Origin: Anderseniella sp963700735
GTDB lineage: Bacteria > Pseudomonadota > Alphaproteobacteria > Rhizobiales > Aestuariivirgaceae
Length of the DNA: 64,000 nucleotides
Reading direction: 5' to 3'
NCBI GenBank assembly: GCA_963700735.1
Contig: CAVOYR010000005.1
Location: forward strand, 248,001 to 312,000
Shown: piece by piece, positions 8,660 through 17,446 of the stretch
Numbering within the stretch: position 1 is the stretch's first letter
How the letters are laid out: every line of letters starts with the position of its first letter
Translations under genes and position numbers: made by a program
The notes under the pieces: generated by a model
What the model saw: the letters and a program-made list of their open reading frames with translations, nothing else
What the model was told of the DNA's origin: nothing
Databases searched by the model: none

Positions 8660-8893
8660 ATGTCCAGACCGACTTCCATCCAGGCCTTCATGGCGGCATT
8701 TGCAGTGACGCTTGCCATTGCCACCACCGGTGCAGCAAACACCGTCCATGCCGCCAGCAGCAACATCAACAGTGGTTCCAAGCAGGTGACCACCCAATCC
8801 GAGGCTGCCGCCAGCACCACCACGACGAAAACCGGGAAGAACAAAGACAAGAAAAAGAAGACGACCAGCTATCCCGCAGGCAAGGGCAGCTGA
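8660..8893 (+). CDS. Small exported Thr/Lys-rich protein
   Basis: A predicted 77-residue protein of unknown function. A hydrophobic signal (SIQAFMAAFAVTLAIATTGAANTVHA) is followed by a short polar tail of Ser/Thr repeats and a run of lysines (GKNKDKKKKTTSYPAG). It would leave a mature peptide of ~45 residues. Support comes from the signal peptide and from its TGA sharing the A of the ATG of the following glycosyltransferase (TGATG), as between the next two genes. The ribosome-binding site is weak, so it could also be leader sequence. Confidence 0.55.
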   Translation: MSRPTSIQAFMAAFAVTLAIATTGAANTVHAASSNINSGSKQVTTQSEAAASTTTTKTGKNKDKKKKTTSYPAGKGS

Positions 8894-10347
8894 TGCAACT
8901 GACGGCCGGTGCCGGCTCAACGCCGGCATCGCACCAGCCGCGCCTGTGGCTGGCCGCAAGCCTTCTGCCACTGGCCGGAGCCTTGCTGCTGCGCCAGGCA
9001 GGACCTCTGTTTGCCTACGATGTTGAGGTCGTGGACCGGCCCTTGCTGGTGTTTGCAGCGCTGTATTGCAGCGCTGGCATCGTGTATCTGCTGGCGCTGT
9101 GGTGGCTGCTGCCCCGGCGCGCACTTCCAGCTGCTGCGCCTTCGCCGTCCCTCTGCCTGGCAATCGTCATCGCAACCGGGCTTGCGGCCCGGATCCTGCT
9201 GTTTGGCAGCGTGCCCGTGCAGGAAAACGATTTCTATCGCTACCTATGGGACGGGGCGATAACGGCGAACGGTTTCAATCCATGGGAATTCGCGCCGCAA
9301 GCGGTGCTTGAGGGAACCGCCGGACCTGCGCTTGACGCGCTCAAGGCCGAGGCTGGCGATATCCTGGCCCGGGTGAACTATGCCGGCTTGCGCACTGTCT
9401 ATCCGCCTTTGACCCAATTGGCCTTCGCCGCCGCTTATTGGCTGGAACCGTTCTCGCTGGACGCCTGGCGGGCCGTCCTGCTGCTGCTGGAAATGGCCAT
9501 GCTGGGCGTCATCCTGGCGCTGCTGCGGCACTGCGGCAAGCCGGCCTTGTGGTGTGCGATCTACTGGTGGAACCCGATTGCCATCAAGGAAGTGATGAAT
9601 GCCGGCCACATGGAGCCGGTCGTCATGCTGCCGGTGCTCGGCGCCTTGCTGCTGGCCATGAAATCGCGCCCGGTTGCTGCATCGCTGCTGACGGCGCTGG
9701 CGGTGGCGGCCAAGGTCTGGCCCGTGCTGCTGATGCCGGCCCTGCTGAGAAGAAGCCTGGACCGGCCTGCCATGGTCATCGTGGCGGGTGCTGCGTTCGT
9801 TGCTGCTATCGGGCTGATGTACTGGCCGGTGCTGATCACGCGGCTCGACGGGAGCTCCGGTTTCGTGGCCTTTGGCACTGAATGGCAGCGGATATCGGCC
9901 AGCTTCAGCGCAATCATGTGGCTTGTGTCGCAGGTGCCGCAAACCGTGGTGGATGCCGGGCTTGTGGCGCGCGTGCTGGCAGCGGGCATGGTGGTGGCAA
10001 TCGTGCTTTTGAGCAACCTGGACTCGCCCCGGGATGCGGACAGCCTTTCGCACAGGTTCCTGATTGCAGCTGCTGCACTTCTGCTGCTCTCACCGGTCCA
10101 GTTGCCCTGGTATTACCTGTGGCTGTTGCCGTTGCTGTGCCTTCATCCAAACCCTGCCCTGCTGCTGATAACGGCCACCTACCCCGTCTACTACGCCTTC
10201 TTTGCGCTGACCGCACGCAACGTGGGCGAGGCCTGGCTGGAGGCGCTGGTGTGGGCGATGTGGGTGCCGGTATGGGTAGCGATCGCAACGCAGTGGTGGC
10301 TCCAGCGCCGGAGCGCCTGCTTACCAGCACGGCTGGAGGCGCATTGA
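8893..10347 (+). CDS. GT-C type polyprenyl-phosphate-dependent glycosyltransferase
   Basis: A 484-residue multi-pass membrane protein with about 11-12 hydrophobic segments. It has the GT-C hallmark ENDFYRYLWDGAITANGFNPW in the first large loop; acidic residues there coordinate metal in GT-C enzymes that use lipid-linked sugars. Later come YPPLTQLAFAAAYW and YWWNPIAIKEVMNAGHME, typical of GT87-like mannosyltransferases. It probably transfers a sugar from a polyprenyl phosphate carrier on the periplasmic side. It is followed by a polyprenyl-phosphate sugar synthase-like gene with a TGATG overlap, suggesting donor synthesis and use are coupled. The acceptor is unknown. Confidence 0.85.
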   Translation: MQLTAGAGSTPASHQPRLWLAASLLPLAGALLLRQAGPLFAYDVEVVDRPLLVFAALYCSAGIVYLLALWWLLPRRALPAAAPSPSLCLAIVIATGLAARILLFGSVPVQENDFYRYLWDGAITANGFNPWEFAPQAVLEGTAGPALDALKAEAGDILARVNYAGLRTVYPPLTQLAFAAAYWLEPFSLDAWRAVLLLLEMAMLGVILALLRHCGKPALWCAIYWWNPIAIKEVMNAGHMEPVVMLPVLGALLLAMKSRPVAASLLTALAVAAKVWPVLLMPALLRRSLDRPAMVIVAGAAFVAAIGLMYWPVLITRLDGSSGFVAFGTEWQRISASFSAIMWLVSQVPQTVVDAGLVARVLAAGMVVAIVLLSNLDSPRDADSLSHRFLIAAAALLLLSPVQLPWYYLWLLPLLCLHPNPALLLITATYPVYYAFFALTARNVGEAWLEALVWAMWVPVWVAIATQWWLQRRSACLPARLEAH

Positions 10348-11078
10348 TGTTCAGGGGTCAGAGCATTGCGGTGATCATACCCGCCTTCAACGAAGCCCGT
10401 GCCATCGGCAAGGTCATCGGCAACATCCCCGTTTGGGTTGATGGCATTGTCGTTGCAGACAACAATTCCACCGACGATACCGCCGCCATCGCGGCGAGCC
10501 TCGGGGCAATCGTGGTGCACGAGCCCGAAGCAGGCTATGGCGCTGCCTGCCTGAAAGGCATTGCAGCTGCCCGGGGCCACCGGATACTGGTGTTCATGGA
10601 CGGCGACTATGCCGACCGGGGCGACGAGATGCACCGGCTTGTCGAGCCGATTGCGGCTGGCGAGGCTGACCTGGTCATTGGCTCACGGACCCTGGGCCAG
10701 GCCGAAAAAGGGGCACTCACGCCACAGCAACGCTGGGGAAACTGGCTGGCATGCGCGCTGATCAGGCTGTTCTGGGGTGTGCGCCATACCGATCTCGGAC
10801 CCTACCGCGCCATATCAGCCGACGCGCTGGATACCATCATGATGCAGGACCGGGCGTTCGGCTGGACGGTCGAGATGCAGTTGAAGGCAATCCTGTTCAA
10901 CCTGCGAACCGTCGAGGTACCGGTCAGCTATCACAGGCGCATCGGCATATCGAAGATCTCAGGCACGGTGCGCGGCACTGTCCTTGCCGGACGCGCGATC
11001 CTGGGTACCATCCTCCAGACCGCATTGCAGCACTACCTGGCACGCCTGAAAAGGCAAAGGCCGGTTACACGCCAGTAA
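10347..11078 (+). CDS. Family 2 glycosyltransferase, dolichyl/polyprenyl-phosphate sugar synthase type
   Basis: A 243-residue cytosolic GT-A enzyme. N-terminal SIAVIIPAFNEARAIGKVI, ADNNSTDDTA, EPEAGYGAACLKGIAAARG and the metal site MDGDYADRGDEM are characteristic of DPM1/polyprenyl-phosphate mannose or glucose synthases. The later GWTVEMQLKAI and RIGISKISGTVRG motifs fit the same family. Unlike GtrB-type enzymes it lacks long C-terminal membrane helices. It probably makes the lipid-linked sugar donor used by the preceding GT-C protein, whose stop it overlaps by one base. Its own stop lies inside a hairpin shared with clpX. Confidence 0.9.
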   Translation: MFRGQSIAVIIPAFNEARAIGKVIGNIPVWVDGIVVADNNSTDDTAAIAASLGAIVVHEPEAGYGAACLKGIAAARGHRILVFMDGDYADRGDEMHRLVEPIAAGEADLVIGSRTLGQAEKGALTPQQRWGNWLACALIRLFWGVRHTDLGPYRAISADALDTIMMQDRAFGWTVEMQLKAILFNLRTVEVPVSYHRRIGISKISGTVRGTVLAGRAILGTILQTALQHYLARLKRQRPVTRQ

Positions 11079-11084
11079 CCGGCC
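11059..11084. terminator. Hairpin at the converging ends of the glycosyltransferase operon and clpX
   Basis: A perfect 10-bp stem (ggccggttac / gtaaccggcc) with a 6-base loop spans the stop codon of the plus-strand glycosyltransferase gene. On the minus strand the hairpin is followed by TTTGCCTTTT, so it is a plausible clpX terminator. On the plus strand the tail is not U-rich. Confidence 0.65.
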
Positions 11085-11119
11085 CTCGTTCAATCCTTGC
11101 TTGCCCGATTGGCGTCAGA

Positions 11120-12412
11120 TCAGGCGCTGGCGCTGCCGCTGGCAGCCTTCGGCTTGTTCTTGGAACTGGAGTCCTTGTCCGAGTAGATCATCAGGGGCTT
11201 GGCTTCACCCTTGACCACCTCGGCCGATATGACCACTTCCTCGACGCCATCCATGCCTGGCAGATCGTACATGGTGTCCAGCAGAATGGCTTCCATGATG
11301 GAGCGCAGGCCGCGCGCGCCTGTCTTGCGTTCGATGGCCCGGTGGGCAATCGCCAACAGGGCTTCCTCGGTGATGTTGAGGCGCACGTCCTCCATCTCGA
11401 ACAGGCGGGCATACTGCTTGATCAGCGCATTCTTGGGTTCCGACAGGATCTGCACCAGGGCAGGCTCGTCGAGATCTTCAAGCGTTGCGATAACCGGCAG
11501 GCGGCCGACAAACTCGGGGATCAGGCCGAACTTGAGCAGGTCTTCAGGCTCGAGGTCCTTGAGCAACTCGCCGGTCTTCTTTTCGTCGGCGTCCTTCACG
11601 TCCGCACCGAAGCCGATGCCTGCACCCCTGCCGCGCGAGGCAATGATCTTGTCCAGCCCGGCGAATGCGCCGCCACAGATGAACAGGATGTTTGCGGTGT
11701 CAACCTGCAGGAATTCCTGCTGCGGATGCTTGCGGCCGCCCTGCGGCGGTACGGAGGCAACAGTGCCTTCCATGATCTTGAGCAAGGCCTGCTGCACGCC
11801 CTCGCCCGACACGTCGCGGGTGATGGACGGGTTGTCGGACTTGCGGCTGATCTTGTCGATCTCATCGATGTAGACGATGCCGCGCTGGGCGCGTTCGACA
11901 TTGTAGTCGGCGCTTTGCAGCAGCTTCAGGATGATGTTCTCGACATCTTCACCCACGTAACCGGCCTCGGTGAGCGTGGTGGCGTCTGCCATGGTGAAGG
12001 GCACATCGATGATGCGGGCCAGCGTCTGGGCCAGCAGGGTCTTGCCGCACCCGGTCGGCCCGACCAGCAGGATGTTGGATTTCGCCAGCTCGACGTCGTT
12101 GTTCTTGGCAGCGTGGGCAAGGCGCTTGTAGTGGTTGTGAACCGCCACCGACAGCACGCGCTTGGCCTGGTACTGGCCGATCACGTAGTCGTCCAGCACG
12201 TTGCAGATCTCGGTTGGCGTGGGCACGCCATCGCGGGACTTGACCAGCGAGGTCTTGTTCTCCTCGCGGATGATGTCCATGCACAGCTCGACGCATTCAT
12301 CGCAGATGAACACGGTCGGCCCCGCAATCAGCTTGCGCACTTCATGCTGGCTCTTGCCGCAGAACGAGCAATACAGCGTGTTCTTGGCTTCACCGTCACC
12401 AGACTTTGTCAT
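11120..12412 (-). CDS. clpX: ATP-dependent Clp protease ATP-binding subunit ClpX
   Basis: AAA+ unfoldase that feeds substrates to ClpP. About 430 residues, full length. The N-terminal zinc domain has CSFC and CDEC (Cys about 15, 18, 37, 40); Walker A GPTGCGKT is at about 118-125, Walker B GIVYIDEIDK at about 178-187, and the ClpP-contacting loop is present (RGRGAGIGFG). The C-terminus has a short Lys/Ser/Ala tail. AAGGAG sits 5 bases before the chosen ATG; an in-frame GTG two codons earlier overlaps that site and is less likely. It lies downstream of clpP on the same strand. Confidence 0.98.
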   Translation of the reverse strand: MTKSGDGEAKNTLYCSFCGKSQHEVRKLIAGPTVFICDECVELCMDIIREENKTSLVKSRDGVPTPTEICNVLDDYVIGQYQAKRVLSVAVHNHYKRLAHAAKNNDVELAKSNILLVGPTGCGKTLLAQTLARIIDVPFTMADATTLTEAGYVGEDVENIILKLLQSADYNVERAQRGIVYIDEIDKISRKSDNPSITRDVSGEGVQQALLKIMEGTVASVPPQGGRKHPQQEFLQVDTANILFICGGAFAGLDKIIASRGRGAGIGFGADVKDADEKKTGELLKDLEPEDLLKFGLIPEFVGRLPVIATLEDLDEPALVQILSEPKNALIKQYARLFEMEDVRLNITEEALLAIAHRAIERKTGARGLRSIMEAILLDTMYDLPGMDGVEEVVISAEVVKGEAKPLMIYSDKDSSSKNKPKAASGSASA

Positions 12413-12604
12413 CTGCACTCCTTAGTACCCATCGTCCATTGGCCATACTGGACCTGATGAGTGGTAGCCGTTCTGTTTGGGGCACGGCAAACATTGATTC
12501 CCCATATTCCACCATGCTCCGCCATTAAAGATCAACAAATCATTAACATGGCGCGTCATTGTGGACATCAGGGTGGCCCTTGTCACCGCCAGCACGAGGC
12601 GGGG

Positions 12605-13237
12605 TCAGTCCTTCTTGGCATCCTTGGCCTCGGGACGCTTCTCGATGACCTCATCGATAACACCAAAATCCTTGGCTTCCAGGGCCGTCATGAAGTGGTC
12701 ACGATCAAGCGTGCGTTCAATGCTCTCGTAGTCCTGGCCGGTATGCTTCACGTAAATTTCATTCAGCCGGCGCTTGATCTTGATGATGTCCTGGGCGTGG
12801 CGCTCGATATCGGAGGCCTGGCCCTGGAAGCCGCCTGAAGGCTGGTGAACCATGACCCGCGAGTTCGGCAGGGCAAAGCGCATGCCCTTCTCGCCGGCTG
12901 TCAGCAGCAGCGAGCCCATCGAGGCTGCCTGCCCCATCACGGTGGTCGACACGGCAGGCTTGATGAACTGCATCGTATCATAGATCGACAGGCCCGCCGA
13001 CACCACGCCGCCGGGCGAGTTGATGTACATGGCGATTTCCTTCTTCGGGTTCTCTGCTTCCAGGAACAGCAGCTGGGCCACAACCAGCGTCGCCATGTGA
13101 TCTTCGACCGGACCGGTAACGAAGATGATCCGCTCCTTGAGCATGCGAGAATAGATGTCGTAGGCACGTTCGCCGCGGTTGGTCTGCTCGACCACCATCG
13201 GTACGAGTGCTGCGTAGGTTTCAATCGGGTCGCGCAT
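12605..13237 (-). CDS. clpP: ATP-dependent Clp protease proteolytic subunit
   Basis: Serine protease that forms the double heptameric chamber served by ClpX. 210 residues, normal length. Catalytic Ser lies in MGQAASMGS (about 106), His in VMVHQPSGG (about 131) and Asp near 180 (TLDRDHFM). The N-terminal RGERAYDIYSRMLKERIIF, which lines the axial pore, is intact. The start MRDPIETYAA has GAGGA 9 bases upstream; the open frame further upstream carries no family similarity. A 192-base gap separates it from clpX. Confidence 0.98.
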   Translation of the reverse strand: MRDPIETYAALVPMVVEQTNRGERAYDIYSRMLKERIIFVTGPVEDHMATLVVAQLLFLEAENPKKEIAMYINSPGGVVSAGLSIYDTMQFIKPAVSTTVMGQAASMGSLLLTAGEKGMRFALPNSRVMVHQPSGGFQGQASDIERHAQDIIKIKRRLNEIYVKHTGQDYESIERTLDRDHFMTALEAKDFGVIDEVIEKRPEAKDAKKD

Positions 13238-13566
13238 GGATACTGTCCTCGGAACGGTTTGGAATGAGACGGCAGGCACTGCCGGGAATTTGGTCACCGC
13301 AGAATCGCGGTTTGGGGATTTGCATCTGTCATAGATAGGCGAATTGTCGTGCAACGCAAATAGGCCTGCTGCCGAGAATTCCCTTGGCTGGCAGGTTTTG
13401 CCATTTTGCACATAAATGCCGCCAATCCGGCTCACGCGAACTGCTTTCATCATTTCTGTCACGTAACCGTTGGCAACGGGCCACAATTCTGCTTAGTTTG
13501 CGCCCGAGCCGGAAGCTTTTGCTGGTTTCCTGCCACACGTGTTTTCACCTAGGGAGTAAGATTTAC
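13238..13566. other. 329-base divergent intergenic region, clpP / TRAP binding-protein gene
   Basis: No gene. It holds the promoters of clpP (leftward) and of the first TRAP solute-binding gene (rightward). On the minus strand the element CCTATCT (complement of 13333-13339) matches the alphaproteobacterial sigma-32 minus-10 consensus CYTATNT. A TTTG lies about 17 bases further upstream in place of the usual CTTG, so a heat-shock promoter for clpP is possible but not firm. GGGAG lies just before the TRAP gene start. Confidence 0.4.
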
Positions 13567-14658
13567 ATGGAACGCCGCAAGTTTCTGAAAGGCGCAGCTA
13601 TCGCCGGTGGTGCAGCTGCAGTATCGACCCTCGCCGCCCCGGCCATCGCGCAGTCCAAGATCGAAATGGTCATCGTTTCGACCTGGCCCCGCGATTTTCC
13701 GGGTCTCGGCACCTCGGCGCAGCGCCTTGCTGCCCGCATTGGCGAACTGACCGATGGCCGCATCAACGTCACCTACTTCGCAGCTGGTGAGCGCGTTGGC
13801 GCGTTCGACGTGTTCGACGAAGTGGCAGCCGGCAACAGCCAGGCCTACATCGCCGCCGACTACTACTGGAAGGGCAAGCACCCGGGTTGGGCGTTCTTCA
13901 CCGCCGTGCCAATGGGCCTCACCTATGCCGAGCGCAACGCTTGGCTGCGCTTTGGCGAAGGCCAGGCTCTGTGGGACGAACTGGCTGGCGGCTTCGGCCT
14001 CAAGTGCATCGTGGCAGGCTCGACAGGCTGCCAGATGGGCGGCTGGTTCAACAAGGAAATCAACTCTGCTGAAGACCTCAAGGGTCTGAAGATGCGTATT
14101 CCGGGCCTCGGCGGCGACGTCATGGCCAAGCTGGGCGCATCGCCGGTTTCGCTGCCGGGCGGCCAGATCTATGAAAACCTTGTCTCCGGCGCCATCGATG
14201 CCACCGAGTGGGTTGGCCCGTGGAACGACTACTTCCTGAAGTTCTACGAAGCTGCCAAGTTCTACTACTACCCGGGCTTCCACGAGCCGGGCGGCAACAT
14301 CTCGCTTGGCCTGAACAAGGCGTTCTGGGAAGGCCTGTCGGCCATCGACAAGGCAATCATCACCGCCGCGTGCAACGAAGAGCACGGCCTGCAGATGGAC
14401 GAGACCAACTTCAACAATGGTGCGTACCTCAAGAAGCTGGTCAACGAACACGGTGTGACGCTGAAGAACTTCACCAACGACACGTATGACGCTTTCGGCA
14501 AGGCTTCTGCTGAAGTGTTCGAGGAAGTGAAGGCCCACTCCGACCTCGCAAACCGCATCTACACGAGCTTCGAGAATGCACGCACGGAGATCGGCGGCTG
14601 GCTGAAGATTGCCGACATCGAGTATTCAGTGCAGCGCAACCGCGTGGTCGGCATCTAG
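13567..14658 (+). CDS. TRAP transporter solute-binding protein, TakP-like (copy 1)
   Basis: A 363-residue periplasmic binding protein of the DctP family. A Tat-type leader (ERRKFLKGAAIAGGAAA, cleaved after APAIAQ) is followed by a mature domain with ADYYWKGKHPGWAFFTAVP, TGCQMGGWFNKEI, IDATEWVGPWNDYFLKF and KFYYYPGFHEPGG. These are the substrate-loop motifs shared with TakP, the Rhodobacter 2-oxoacid binding protein, so an organic or 2-oxo acid is the likely ligand. No DctQ or DctM membrane genes are nearby, so it must use a permease encoded elsewhere. A terminator follows, then a closely related second copy. Confidence 0.92.
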   Translation: MERRKFLKGAAIAGGAAAVSTLAAPAIAQSKIEMVIVSTWPRDFPGLGTSAQRLAARIGELTDGRINVTYFAAGERVGAFDVFDEVAAGNSQAYIAADYYWKGKHPGWAFFTAVPMGLTYAERNAWLRFGEGQALWDELAGGFGLKCIVAGSTGCQMGGWFNKEINSAEDLKGLKMRIPGLGGDVMAKLGASPVSLPGGQIYENLVSGAIDATEWVGPWNDYFLKFYEAAKFYYYPGFHEPGGNISLGLNKAFWEGLSAIDKAIITAACNEEHGLQMDETNFNNGAYLKKLVNEHGVTLKNFTNDTYDAFGKASAEVFEEVKAHSDLANRIYTSFENARTEIGGWLKIADIEYSVQRNRVVGI

Positions 14659-14689
14659 TCCGCATCTTGCAACAAGCGAATACCCTTGT

Positions 14690-14722
14690 GCGGGAGGTCA
14701 GCAATGGCCTCCCGCCTTTTTA
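14690..14722 (+). terminator. Rho-independent terminator after TRAP binding protein copy 1
   Basis: An 8-bp GC stem (gcgggagg / cctcccgc) with a 10-base loop is followed by CTTTTTATT, 31 bases after the stop codon. It separates the two paralogues, so copy 2 needs its own promoter or relies on readthrough. Confidence 0.85.
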
Positions 14723-14751
14723 TTGAACCTCTTCCACCTTATCTGTGAACC

Positions 14752-15843
14752 ATGATCAAGCGCCGCCAGTTCCTCACCGCCGCTGCTGCAGGCACCGCCG
14801 CATCTGCCCTCGCCGCCCCCGCGATTGCCCAGGCGCGCGTGGAAATGAGCATCGTGTCGTCGTGGCCGCGCGATTTTCCGGGATTCGGCACGTCAGCTCA
14901 GCGCCATGCCGCGCGCATCACCGAACTGTCCGAGGGCCGTATCGTCACCACCTACTTCGCGGCTGGCGAGAAGGTCGGCGCGTTCGACGTGTTTGACGAA
15001 GTCGCCTCCGGCAATAGCCAGGCCTACAATTCGGCCGATTACTACTGGAAGGGCAAGCACCCGGCCTTTGCCTATTTCACCTCGATCCCGTTCGGCATGA
15101 CCAACCTCGAATGGAACCCCTGGATTGCCAACAAGGGTGGCCAGGAGCTGTGGGACGAAGTGGCCAGTCCGTTCGGCATCAAGTCGATTCCGTGCGGTGC
15201 GACCGGCAGCCAGATGGGCGGCTGGTTCAACAAGGAAATCAGGACACCCGACGACCTCAAGGGGCTGAAGGTGCGCATGCCCGGCCTCGGCGGCGACGTG
15301 ATGTCCAAGCTCGGCGCCTCGCCTGTCGCCCTGCCACCTGCCCAGATCTACGAGAACCTGGTGTCCGGCACCATCGATGCCACCGAGTGGGCCGCACCCT
15401 ACAACGACTATTTCATGAAGCTGCATGAGGCTGCAAAGTTCTACTACTACCCCGGCTTCCACGAGCCCGGCGGCAGCCTGTGCCTTGGCCTCAACAAGAG
15501 CTGGTGGGAAGGCCTGTCAAAAATCGACCAGCAGATCATCGTGGCGGCCTGCAAAGAAGAACACGCGCGCACCTGGGAAGACGTGCTGGCCAGCAATGGC
15601 GAGTACCTGGCCCGGATGATCCGCGATCATGGCGTTGAACTGCGCCGCTTCTCGGACGAGATTTACGATGCCTTCTACGCTGGCTGGCAGGAAGTGGCAG
15701 AAGAAGTTCGCGGACATTCTGAGCTGGCCCGGCGCGTGCATGATACCTACTTCCAGGGCCTCGACGAACTGGCCCGCTGGACCGCCATCGGCGAGCTGGG
15801 ATACTCGAACCAGCGCAACCGGCTGATGGGCATCAAGGCGTAG
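14752..15843 (+). CDS. TRAP transporter solute-binding protein, TakP-like (copy 2)
   Basis: Another 363-residue DctP-family protein, clearly paralogous along its whole length to the gene just upstream. A twin-arginine leader (KRRQFLTAAAAGTAA, APAIAQ) precedes conserved ADYYWKGKHPAFAYF, GSQMGGWFNKEIRTPDDLKG, IDATEWAAPYNDYF and KFYYYPGFHEPGG. Residues around the ligand loop differ (WVGPWNDY in copy 1, WAAPYNDY here), so ligand preference may have diverged. No clear Shine-Dalgarno precedes the chosen ATG, but it begins the Tat leader directly. Its stop is two bases from the stop of the convergent GMC gene. Confidence 0.92.
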   Translation: MIKRRQFLTAAAAGTAASALAAPAIAQARVEMSIVSSWPRDFPGFGTSAQRHAARITELSEGRIVTTYFAAGEKVGAFDVFDEVASGNSQAYNSADYYWKGKHPAFAYFTSIPFGMTNLEWNPWIANKGGQELWDEVASPFGIKSIPCGATGSQMGGWFNKEIRTPDDLKGLKVRMPGLGGDVMSKLGASPVALPPAQIYENLVSGTIDATEWAAPYNDYFMKLHEAAKFYYYPGFHEPGGSLCLGLNKSWWEGLSKIDQQIIVAACKEEHARTWEDVLASNGEYLARMIRDHGVELRRFSDEIYDAFYAGWQEVAEEVRGHSELARRVHDTYFQGLDELARWTAIGELGYSNQRNRLMGIKA

Positions 15844-15845
15844 AC

Positions 15846-17393
15846 TCAATCAACCCTGATCAGATCGGCAGCCTTCCAGCCGATCATCATGGCTGCCGCA
15901 TTGGTGTTGGCCGAGACGATGTCGGGCATGACAGATGCATCAGCCACGCGCAGGCCGTCTACGCCATGTACCTTCAACTTTTCATCGACCACGGCGAAGC
16001 GGTCTGCCGCCTCGCCCATGCGGCAGGTGCCAACCGGGTGGTACAGCGTGTCGGCGCGGGCACGCACCAGCCTTTCAAGCCCCTCGTCGCTGGTCACACC
16101 GGCGGAATGCAGCTCCGCCTCGCGAATGCGGTCAAAAGCGCCGTCGGCGAATATCTCCCGCGCGCGCCTGATGCCCGCCACCAGCCGGCGCACGTCACTC
16201 ACCTGCGTCAGGTATTGCGGGTCGATCAGTGGCTTGTCGCCCGGATCTGCCGAGGCCAGCCGCACGGCGCCTGCTGAAGCAGGCTTCAACAGCGCGACAT
16301 GCAGCGATATGCCGTGGCCGGGCCGCATGGTCTTGCCGTGGTTGATGACGATGCCGGGTGCAAAGGTCAGTTGCAGGTCGGGCGTGTCGAGGTCCGGCGA
16401 CGATTTCACGAACGCACCTGCCTCGGCGATGGGCGATGTGAGGTGCCCGGTCCTGTCCTTGCGCCACTGCCTGACGGCTTCCATGATGGTTCGCGACCCC
16501 ACGCCCGAAACGCCGATGGTTTCCGGTCCGGTGCGGGTCTTCATCACCATCACATAGTCGACGTGGTCCTTCAGGTTTGCGCCCACACCCGGCAGGTCGG
16601 CGGTCACGGGCAAGCCGTGCGCGGCAAGGTCACCCGCAGGGCCAATGCCGGACAGCATCAACAGTTGCGGGCTCTGGAACACGCCTGCGCACACGATGAC
16701 CTCCCGCGTCGCGACCGCTTCGCGCCATTGCCCGTCATGGTAAAGCCGAACGCCGCAGGCCCGCCCACCCTTGACGATGATGCGCCCTGCCCGCGCCTTC
16801 GTCAGCACGGTCAGGTTTTCGCGGTGCATCACCGGCCGCAGGAACGCATCAGCCGCAGAACAGCGCTCACCCTTGCCGATGGTGGCGCGGTACAGCCCGC
16901 TTGCCTCGCCGTCCAGCGTGTCAAACCCCGGCGTGACCGGAAGCCCCCGGGACTGGCACGCCGCAAGGAACATCTGCGTCGCAGCAAACGGCGTTGACTG
17001 GTCAGATACCGCAAGGCCGGAAGACTCCATCTGCTCGAAGGCAGGTTGCACGTCTTGCCAGCGCCAGCCCTTCAAGCCCCAGTCGTCATAGTCGCGGGGC
17101 CGGCCGCGCGTGTACACCATGGCGTTGATGGCAGACGATCCGCCCAGCCCCTTGCCGCGCGGCTGGTAGCCCTTGCGTCCGTTGAGGCCGGGTTGCGGCA
17201 CGGTCTTGAAGGACCAGTTACTCACAGGCCAAGGCAGAAGCGCTGCGAAGCCTGCAGGCGCGCGCAGCAAGGGTGAGGTGTTTGCACCGCCCGCCTCCAG
17301 CAGCAGCACCGAGCACGATGCATCTTCACTTAGGCGTGAGGCAAGGGCACAACCGGCAGAACCTGCCCCGATGATGATGTAGTCTGCTTCCAT
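15846..17393 (-). CDS. GMC family FAD-dependent oxidoreductase (choline/alcohol dehydrogenase-like)
   Basis: A 515-residue flavoenzyme. The N-terminus MEADYIIIGAGSAGCALASRL binds the ADP part of FAD. GMC signatures follow: RGKGLGGSSAINAMVYTRG, and the C-terminal LYHPVGTCRMG plus VVDEKLKVHGVDGLRVADASVMP. HPVGTC carries the active-site His that removes the alcohol proton; a second catalytic residue is expected near NTNAAAMMIG. The substrate cannot be read from sequence; choline dehydrogenase and polyethylene-glycol or other alcohol dehydrogenases all share these motifs. The start is placed at MEADYI because the upstream frame is not GMC-like. Confidence 0.9.
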   Translation of the reverse strand: MEADYIIIGAGSAGCALASRLSEDASCSVLLLEAGGANTSPLLRAPAGFAALLPWPVSNWSFKTVPQPGLNGRKGYQPRGKGLGGSSAINAMVYTRGRPRDYDDWGLKGWRWQDVQPAFEQMESSGLAVSDQSTPFAATQMFLAACQSRGLPVTPGFDTLDGEASGLYRATIGKGERCSAADAFLRPVMHRENLTVLTKARAGRIIVKGGRACGVRLYHDGQWREAVATREVIVCAGVFQSPQLLMLSGIGPAGDLAAHGLPVTADLPGVGANLKDHVDYVMVMKTRTGPETIGVSGVGSRTIMEAVRQWRKDRTGHLTSPIAEAGAFVKSSPDLDTPDLQLTFAPGIVINHGKTMRPGHGISLHVALLKPASAGAVRLASADPGDKPLIDPQYLTQVSDVRRLVAGIRRAREIFADGAFDRIREAELHSAGVTSDEGLERLVRARADTLYHPVGTCRMGEAADRFAVVDEKLKVHGVDGLRVADASVMPDIVSANTNAAAMMIGWKAADLIRVD

Positions 17394-17446
17394 GATCTGA
17401 ACCTTCTGGCACGGCGAGCCGTTGTCAGGCAACAAAGGAGATTTAC

